Of a DNA stretch of 64,000 bases, positions 41,301 to 50,300 are shown piece after piece. The notes under the pieces were generated by a model that worked only from the letters and a program-made list of their open reading frames with translations, was not told where the DNA came from and did not search any database. Origin of the DNA: Allacma fusca (Eukaryota > Arthropoda > Collembola > Symphypleona > Sminthuridae); assembly GCA_947179485.1 (NCBI GenBank), contig OX359250.1, positions 2,625,661 to 2,689,660 of the forward strand, written 5' to 3'. The translations under genes were made by a program, and so were the position numbers. How positions within the stretch are numbered: position 1 is the first letter of the stretch; every line of letters begins with the position of its first letter.

Positions 41301-44300
41301 GGAATAAGTGCAATGTATACGGTATTACGCTTAGAATTTTATAAAAATTGGTACACAGGGACTATTTAATTTGCGACCTGATAGTAGTGACAGAATCATC
41401 AGAATTTGCGCTCGCATAATTCTTTAAAGTTTTCTAACCTTGTTGTTTTAACGGCAATTATCAACGTAATCACCAGGTATAAAGCTCCCGAACACTGGTG
41501 TCCATGAGGTTGACTAGTCTAGTCTATTCTATTCTTTCTGAGGATTGTCAATTCTAGGATTCCATTCTAGTGTATTCTTCTACGAATTTCTTCGCGCTAG
41601 TCTAGTTTAGTCTTATGCACAATCTTTCTTAAAATTCCTAGTCTATTCCTAGTCTAGTCCTATGCACACTCTTTCTTAAAATTCCTAGTCTATTCCTAGT
41701 CCTATGCACACTCTTTCTTAAAATTCCTAGTCTATTCCTAGCCTAGTCCTATGCACACTCTATCTTAAAATTCCTAGTCTATTCCTAGTCCTATGCACAC
41801 TCTTTCTTAAAATTCCTAGTCTATTCCTAGTCAATTCCTATTCAAGACTCGAGCTAAAAATTTACGGGAATTGCTCAAATGTAATGACCAGGTATTGCCC
41901 TGATCCTGGTCTTAGATTCAGAAGTTCGTGGATAAAATGAGGGAGGTCGGAATGACGAAATAAAATGTGAAATCCGCCAGTTGAGTACGAGTATCACGTC
42001 AAGCACTCATGAACTAAAAAACAAGTACTATTGTTTACACTGCACCCCTTCCACAGCAAGTTCGCACACTATTATCTTTAACATAAAAATTAACGCCGAC
42101 TAATCGTTGTAAATAAAATATTTTCATATTTTTTTGCAGCACTGCTGGCACTCCCCGGTTGAGTGTACTCACTTGTGCAGCCCAAAAATGAGCACAAGTG
42201 ACACGTCGAGCACTCACGAACTAAAAATAACCGTTGATACCTGAAAATTGAAGTTAAGTTTACTGTAATAGCTCCACGCGGTTTTTGATAAAAATTGGTT
42301 CACAAGCAATATTTCAAAAGCAGATTAAAAACTGAAATAATTTTTGTCAGCAAACCACTAGTACCCGACGTATGAGAGGTCAAAGGTCACGTTCACTACG
42401 GTAGCGTATAACTGCAAACTTTAGTCCCGTGAGCACGCCTACCCTTGTTCAACCACAACAATTACCTAGTTATGCCCTTTTTACTGATTAAATCGCTTCC
42501 AAGTTTTCCTATTTTTGGTTAGCTTAGGTTTTCCATTTTAGATTACTGTTCACATTTTTCTGTTAATGCCTATTTTACTGATAAAATTATATTGAAGTTC
42601 TTTCTATGGTTAGATTGTTAGATTAGGTTCACCACGTTGATATTCAATTTTGGACGGTCAGGTTAGTTTTTACAAGCTAAATCCCAAAATTATGATTTAG
42701 TAACGAATGTGACATTTGACCTCTCATATCTCGGGGACTAGAGATTCGTTGACAAAAATTTGTTTCGTAATCTACTACTGAAATATTGCATATGTACCAA
42801 CTTTTATTAAATTAAAAAAAGGAGCTACTAAAGTAAACTTGATCCCAATGATAAGCATACAAAATCATGTCTTCATAATGTAATATTTGCATTTTTGCTT
42901 TAAAAGCTACACAATACTTGTAAATAGTTAGAAATGGGTTGATCAAGTCTTCAGTGAATGGCTAAAATGAATTAGATGCGTTTTTAATTACAAGTAAGAT
43001 TATCTTCAACAGGTTTCACCAAAAACAATATAATCTACATGTAAATGTAACTATTTGTACAGGGTGTACATAATTTTGCTTTCAGCCATAAATGAATCTA
43101 GATTACTCACAATCAGCCTCTTCAACGACGAAATACTACTTCCAGCTGCTGCTGGACAGGGGTCGGATTTCTGTGGGAAGACGTGAAGATTCTTCCCAGG
43201 GAAAAAATTTTTCTGGCAGGGAAAATCTCAAAGGGAAGGGATTTATTTTTACGAACAGGGATTTTTAAACCAGGGACCTTTTTTTGGCAGGGATTTTCAA
43301 ATTTGTTGACGTGTTTCAGGGGAATTTGTTATTCAAACGGATTTTTAGATTGATTGGCCTAATTTGCCAGGATTTCACGTCTTGTGTGGAATTCTTTTTG
43401 CCAACAGGGATTTCAACCTTTTTTTTCAACAGGGATTTTTGAAATCCTTGAGGACCTCCCAGGAGGGAGATTATATTCAGCAGGGAAATTCAAAAATGAT
43501 CTTCCAGTGAGATTTACAAAAATCCGACCCCTGCTGCTGGAGTACAAGAAGCAAGGATACCCTTTCGTTTCCATGGTTAAAGATCGTGTACATATTTATG
43601 ACACAAGAATATGAAGTATTTTTATGAAAACGAGTTATGCTCGCACTATGCAGCCTAATTCGAGTCTATTCATTTTGCTCCCCATTAACCACTAGTCTAG
43701 TCTATTCCATATTTTCCTAGTCAAGTCGGACTAGGCTAGGGCACCAAAGCTCCAGAAAGCTATTCGTTCTGATTCTGACTTAACGGTTTTGTCAAGCGTA
43801 TGTCTGGCGCTAATACAGTAAAACCTGTATATAATGGTTTTCCTAGGGACGCCAAAATTTGACCACTATAGACAGGGACCACTATATAAGCCTATAGTGG
43901 TCAGAAGTAACAATATAAACACATACATATACATACAGGCATACCAGCACGAATCCCGAGTTTTAAATATTGCGTACGGTATTGAAAATTAGCAATTTAA
44001 TACTTTTTAAAAATAATCACTGATATTTTCATGCTTCAGACTTCAAATTTTCATTTTTGCAATGAATATTGTAAATGATAAACGCTGCAGTGACTCTCAT
44101 AGCACACCGTGTCTTGAGACAGGTGTGAGGACTGTAACTTCGGTCTAATAATTACTAGATTATTCGAAAACTTACAAAACAAGTAGTTTTTATGTTAAGA
44201 TTATTAAAAGCATAACAAAATATAAAACAGCTGCAAATAAAAACGTGGTTCAAATGCTTAATTGAACTAAACACAAGCAGCTGTCATTGTTTGGGGGTTG

Positions 44301-47300
44301 CGCGAGTTGTATCCCTTGGTTCTGACTGGTGGACCACTATATACAGGTACTTCAAGCTGTATTTTTAACTGGGGGACTGGTCATTATACCACTATGAGCA
44401 GGTTACCACTATATAGAAAACCATTATATAGAGGGAATTCCCTATGATAAAGGATAGGGGGTGGGACCGGGAATCAAAACTTGGCCACTATTGACAGGAA
44501 ACCATTATATGAATGGCCATTATATACAGGTTTTACTGTAAGTCTTTTAGAAGTATTTGTACTATATTTGATATCGATAATGAATCATACGTCTAATATG
44601 TATCTAATAAAGAGTTTGAACTAGTGGCACGCCTTATTCCTAGCAGGAGTTCAACTCTACTAGAGCTTTACGGGAATGTTGACTTCCAACTGACCGCAAA
44701 TATTGTTTTCGTGTTTGAATATTTTGAAATGTATTTCGGGAGCTACATAAAAACGGGGGCATTGTTACAATACTTTGGATAGGTAGTGGTTAGCGATCGT
44801 TACCATAGCGATATTACCTGTGGGTGTTTGTTAGTTTTTCTGAATTTTTGCGTTATCAAATACTTGAAAACCCCGCGAATAAACCAAATGTAAACCATAT
44901 TGACAAATCACAAGTCAAACACTGATCATCAAGAACAACTTTTCAATCAATTCTGAGAAATCGCAACGGGAATAGAAATTTTTAAGGGATTTACCATGCG
45001 AAGTGAGACTTATTGAATACTAAATACTTAAAATACAACTCCTTCAGCAGTACTTTCATATTGTAATGCATTTTGGGAATGGTGGTATTGATTCTCATCT
45101 CTTGAAGTTACTCTTGAAGCAATAAGACAGTGCCCATCATATGTGCTCTACACCTGTTTTCTTCACTAGAGCCAACGTTCAGATTGTGAAAATATTTGTG
45201 ATAAATTTAACTACGATTTCAATTTTTATTTTATTTTGTAATTTCATTTTTTAAATGAGCTCTTAGGTATTCATACGTAGACTGAGGGGGGATAAGTCTC
45301 AGGAAGATGGTTTATTCTCGGCTAAAGAAATGCTGAAATTTTGTTTAAAAAACAGTGAAACGATTTGGATTTCGATGAGGTCGAAATTATTTTAATTTTA
45401 GTAATTTAAATAATAATAATTAAAAAATGTTAAAGCAATTAAATATCTTTTTAATGAGATATTATTGACCGAGAGGCGACATCAAAGTCAAAATGTATTG
45501 CACTTTTTCGAATTTCACAATCGCTCCGTAATTGTGCTTTTACAAAAATGTTCACACCGACCAACATGGATTTGATAACTTCATGAAACGGCAATTTGTC
45601 CTGAGGTGGACAAATCAACTTTCCCACTTTCTTCTATCGCTGTTAATTTGTTCTTAACATCGGTGACTGCGAATGTCAAGCTTTTTATCTGCCATCTCTT
45701 GGGGCTTTGTGTGGTTAGTGAAGAGCTCCTTTTAAGTAAATTTAATTACAAAGCAATAATTTGTGGTTACATTTTGGCGGGATATTCAAACACACGGACA
45801 TTTTGACGGAAATTTTCCCACAATCTGATCGTTGACTCAAGGGTAGAAAACAAGTTCCCAAAGGGCAGGGGCTTGTTAATACGAATACTAATAGTAAATA
45901 CTGACGCATGGAAGAATGGTATTAAATTAATTTCAGTTTAAACTAACTTATAACAATTTTAATAACTTCTTTTGTGGTCGCCAAAACTATCTTAATACCG
46001 TTTCTAGCAAAACATTTTATTGTGAAAATCTATGAAATAAAACAATAGCAAAATAGCTTAGAAAGAGTTCCTATTGTATGTATAATACAAATCAACCTAG
46101 TAACAGCATTAAAGAAATGATTAGTAAAACAGCTCAAAGTCGAGTTGTTTTTGCGCTCTTAAAAGTATAAAACAAGATTCTGCTCAAATAATGGATAAGA
46201 AATTATTAAATTGAAGATATATTTTCACATGTATCAAGAAACTGCCACACAGGCCGTAAGCAACGCGATCGTTGCATCTACATATTTTTGGCCAGCTTAT
46301 GTCATGGTAATAATATTGATGATGCCGAAAAATTCGATTATTACATATAAAATTATTGCAAAAGCAACTCCTTTTTAGTTTTTCTGCTAATAATTTTATT
46401 TGTAACGTTTGAAGTCTTGCTGTGATTATTATATTAGAATACACTCCCAGCAGTCTTAACAATTCAAGTATAAAAGTGAAGTGCATACAAAAACAATTTA
46501 TAATAATTCGATTTAGATAGAAGGGCATATTTCACTGATACCATTATGCTATTTGATTTCGGCGCACTACATCATTTCAAATTTAAAAAACAATAATATT
46601 GGTGATAAAATTCATACATAGCGGTGAAAATCAGGGATGAGAAATTTACACAAACGACCTGCAGGATTGGATTAAGGGATTAAAAGAAAAATGTTCGATC
46701 ATTTGGATTGGATTAAGGGATTAAAGGAAACATATTCGATCACTTGGATTGGATTAATGGATTGACAGGAAAAATTCCAATCACTTGGATTGGATTAAGG
46801 GATTGGGGGAAAATTTTCCGATCAATTGGATTGGATTGAGGGATTGACAGGAAAATCTCTGATCAATTGAATTGAATTAAGGGATTGACGGGAAAATTCC
46901 AAACACTTGGATTAGATTGTAAAATTGATGAATACGAATTTGCAGATTTACGTTGGATTGGCGATTTCTAATAAAGATGCAGACATTACGCGATTGATGA
47001 AGAAAAAATCAAACAATTCTAAAGGATTAGCGCATAGGCCAATTTAAATCATACATAAATATGATTAACGGGTTAATATTTGTCAGATCATACATAGATT
47101 CTTGTACCATTGACTACAACAAATTCATTCAGATCAGGACACTGCGATGAAGTAAACATCTGTATATTTGGTTTAAATTACAAGGTTGGTTCCAATTAGC
47201 AAACTCGTTACTAAGCAGTAAATTATTGTGGATGGAGTGAAACTAGAAATAGTCTGCTTAAAATAGAGACAGTTCAAATCACAATTCCAGCCAACGTATT

Positions 47301-50300
47301 TATGATACACACTTCAATTATTATATTAAACTCCCGCATGAAAACGCTTCACATTTTTTGCACGGGATTTGTTTTAGCACAATTGTGCTGCTAATTTCCA
47401 TGCGGGCTAAAATACTAGTAATCAAAATATGCACATATTTGAGGCAAGCGTAAAGAGAATGTTACTCCGTAATAAGTAAAACAGCTTGACTTCTACTGCG
47501 TTCCCACGTTCTTTGCTAAGATTTATACTTATACAAACCATAACGACATGATTCCTGTTTGAAAACAGCCTTTGAATTGTGACATGTGAACGCAAGATAC
47601 AGGTACATTACAAAGCCGCTAGATGTTGAAAAATGTAGCAATGATATAGCAGTAGTTATAATCCAATCCACACTACTGACAGCAGTGGATTTTGGGATTA
47701 GGATTGTTGACCAAATTATAATTCATTAAGTATTAGATTATGATGTGTTATTAATTCGTTGCCATACAAATAATTGGATTTAACTAGTAGATTAAAATGA
47801 AAGCATTGAGCCGGGATTGAGGATTAAGGATTAGATCCAAGTTCCCCAACACTTGGATTGGGATTGGGATTAATTATTTCTTATAAATTTTGGGGACAAA
47901 ATTCCTGTCCCGTCCCCGTCCCGATATTTTTTCAAAACCTTTGTCCCCAGTCCCGTCCCGACAATCGGGACACGGTGACAAAAACCGTGTCCTCGTCCCG
48001 TCCCCAAAAATTTAAAAAAACCTTGTCCCCGGTCCCGTCCCGATAATCGGGACATGGGGACAAAAACGTTGTCCCCGTCCCCAATATTTTTAAAAAACTT
48101 TCACGAAAATCGGGGCATGTGAACAAAATTCCTGTCCCGTCTCAATAATTACTAAAAACAGTAGTCGACATTCTCATACCGAAAATTGGAACATAAGGAA
48201 AAATTCGTACAAGAAGTATTTGTACCAAAAACATAAAAAAACACATTTACAGAATCGTATTTCCAAGATTTCTCCTTAAGGCAGCTTACATCACGGTTAT
48301 ATTTCAACAGTAGGAAAGTAGGAGTAGTAGTAACTATAACTGTTCTATTTCAGTCACCAAAATTATTCTGGCACTCAAGTTTCGAATCCGTTTTCAAATA
48401 ATGTGTATGATTACTTACTTTTATTATGATTATAAATATATATAACTTGTCTTTATTCGCTCTAATGCCAAAATCTAATAATCCTAATCATAAAACCATG
48501 ATGAAGTACCAGTCAGTTTTTGAGCAATACGCTTCATTTTCTACTGAAATACAGATAGAACTCACAGAATAGTTGACTCACGAGCATTAAAAGCTGAAAC
48601 GTTATCCTTGTTCTGCTTTGCTTGATCGTCCCGTCCCGTTATACACACGGCCAAAAAGCATATCCCGTTCCGAATACAATGGGGACGATTGTTTTGTCCC
48701 CGTCCCGCCCCAAAAATAATGGGGAAAATTTTTTCAGTCCCGTCCCGTCCCGAATATTATGGGGGCAATTTTTTGTCCCCGACCTGTCCCGAATACGACA
48801 TGGGGACAATTATTTTGTCCCTGGGGACGTCCCGTCCCGGTCCGTCCAGTGTCCCGACGTCCCGTCCCCGGCAGAAGCTCTGCTGGAGAACACAACTTTG
48901 TAATGTCTAAGATCGCCAAAAAATCCCCACTTTTTATTACCGCAATTTTGACATGCGGTAATAACAAAACGAATTTTAAAAATCGTAAAAAATGTACTTG
49001 AAAATGGAAAAGTCATATAATTTGCGACATTCTATGATGGAAGACATTGAGCACGAAAAGAAAATGAAACACATTGTATACGTACATATAATAAATTACA
49101 GTAAAACCTGTATATAATGGCCGTTCATATAGTGGTTTCCTGTCAATAGTGGTCCAATTTGGCTTCCCGGTCCCATCTCCTATCCTTTATCATAGGGAAT
49201 TCCCTCTATATAATGGTTTTCTATATAGTGGTAACCTGTTCATAGTGGTCTAATGAGCATGCCCCTTCAGTTCAAAATACAGCTTAAAGCACCTGTATAT
49301 AGTGGTCAACCAGTCAGAACGAAGGGATACAACTCGCGCAAACCCGAACCAATGACACAGCTGTTTGAGTTTAGTGCAATTAAAGGCATTTTGGGGCGTT
49401 TTTATCTCCAGCCGTTTAATATTGCATGTATTTGTACTAAATCAAACGATGGTTTATTGGCTATATTATTAGTCCTTTGAAGTATTTCAATTAATTAGTG
49501 GTTACTTTTAATCATTTTAAAAAATTATTATTAGCTTTAAAAGATCTCAGATGATTTAATCATCCTGAGGTAATTCGAAACGAAACTTCGTCGAATAAAT
49601 AGGTCGACAAATATTTTTACCCAATTTCTCTATGGAAAATGCCTAAAAGGCAAGGTGCTTTGAAGATCATTGCAGTATTCTTCAAGATTCCCTTGGCAAG
49701 GTGAAAATTCGAAGTCTCAATTAGAAGTAAATTAGTGATTATTTTTAAAAAAGTGTAAAATTGCTGGTTGTCAATAACATATGCAATTCAAACTGCTGGA
49801 TTCCTGCTCGTATGCCTGTATATGTATGTTTATATAGTGACTTTTGACCACTATATACTTATATAGTGGTCCCTGTCTATAGTGGTCAAATTTCGGCGTC
49901 CCTAGGAAAACCATTATATACAGGTTTTACTGTACAATGTACTGTATAACCATTCTTTCGAGGATTATCAATACGCTGTGAAGGGAAATACACACAAAAT
50001 GAGTTTACAGAAACCTATGGCTATATTTTTGTTCATTTAATAATGTTTCACCATGTAGCATTTATTTAATTTCGTTTTGGGTTCTATTCTGCGGTCGACC
50101 TGTCAAGTTAAACCTGACGTTAGTTAACCAGCAGAGCTAATTTGGTTTAGTCGAGATTTCTGAATTTTCCCCAACCTCAGAACTTCCAACGAGATTATTA
50201 ATAATTCATAAAATGATTGAAAACTGGTTCATTTTTGTTTAAACCATATGAATCAAATCTTCTCGACGGACTCTAGCTATAGTGAATATTCCCATACAAG

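Larger units (their letters stand above)
41493..43749. mobile_element. hAT-type element, CTAGTC motif, with nested insertions
   Basis: Ends CACTGGTGTCC and GGGCACCAAAG are imperfect inverted repeats; flanks CTCCCGAA (41485-41492) and CTCCAGAA (43750-43757) match at seven of eight positions. CTAGTCTATTCC phrases fill the left 340 bp and the right 60 bp. On the left they form a 42-48 bp tandem array (41615-41840) with CCTATGCACACTCTTTCTTA. Two further MITEs lie inside. No transposase remains. Confidence 0.7.

Noticed and set aside
47858-49016. Overlapping Pro/Arg- and Gly/Thr-rich frames on both strands
   Set aside because: Translations of the GTCCCGTCCC array; all frames stay open because the motif lacks stop codons.
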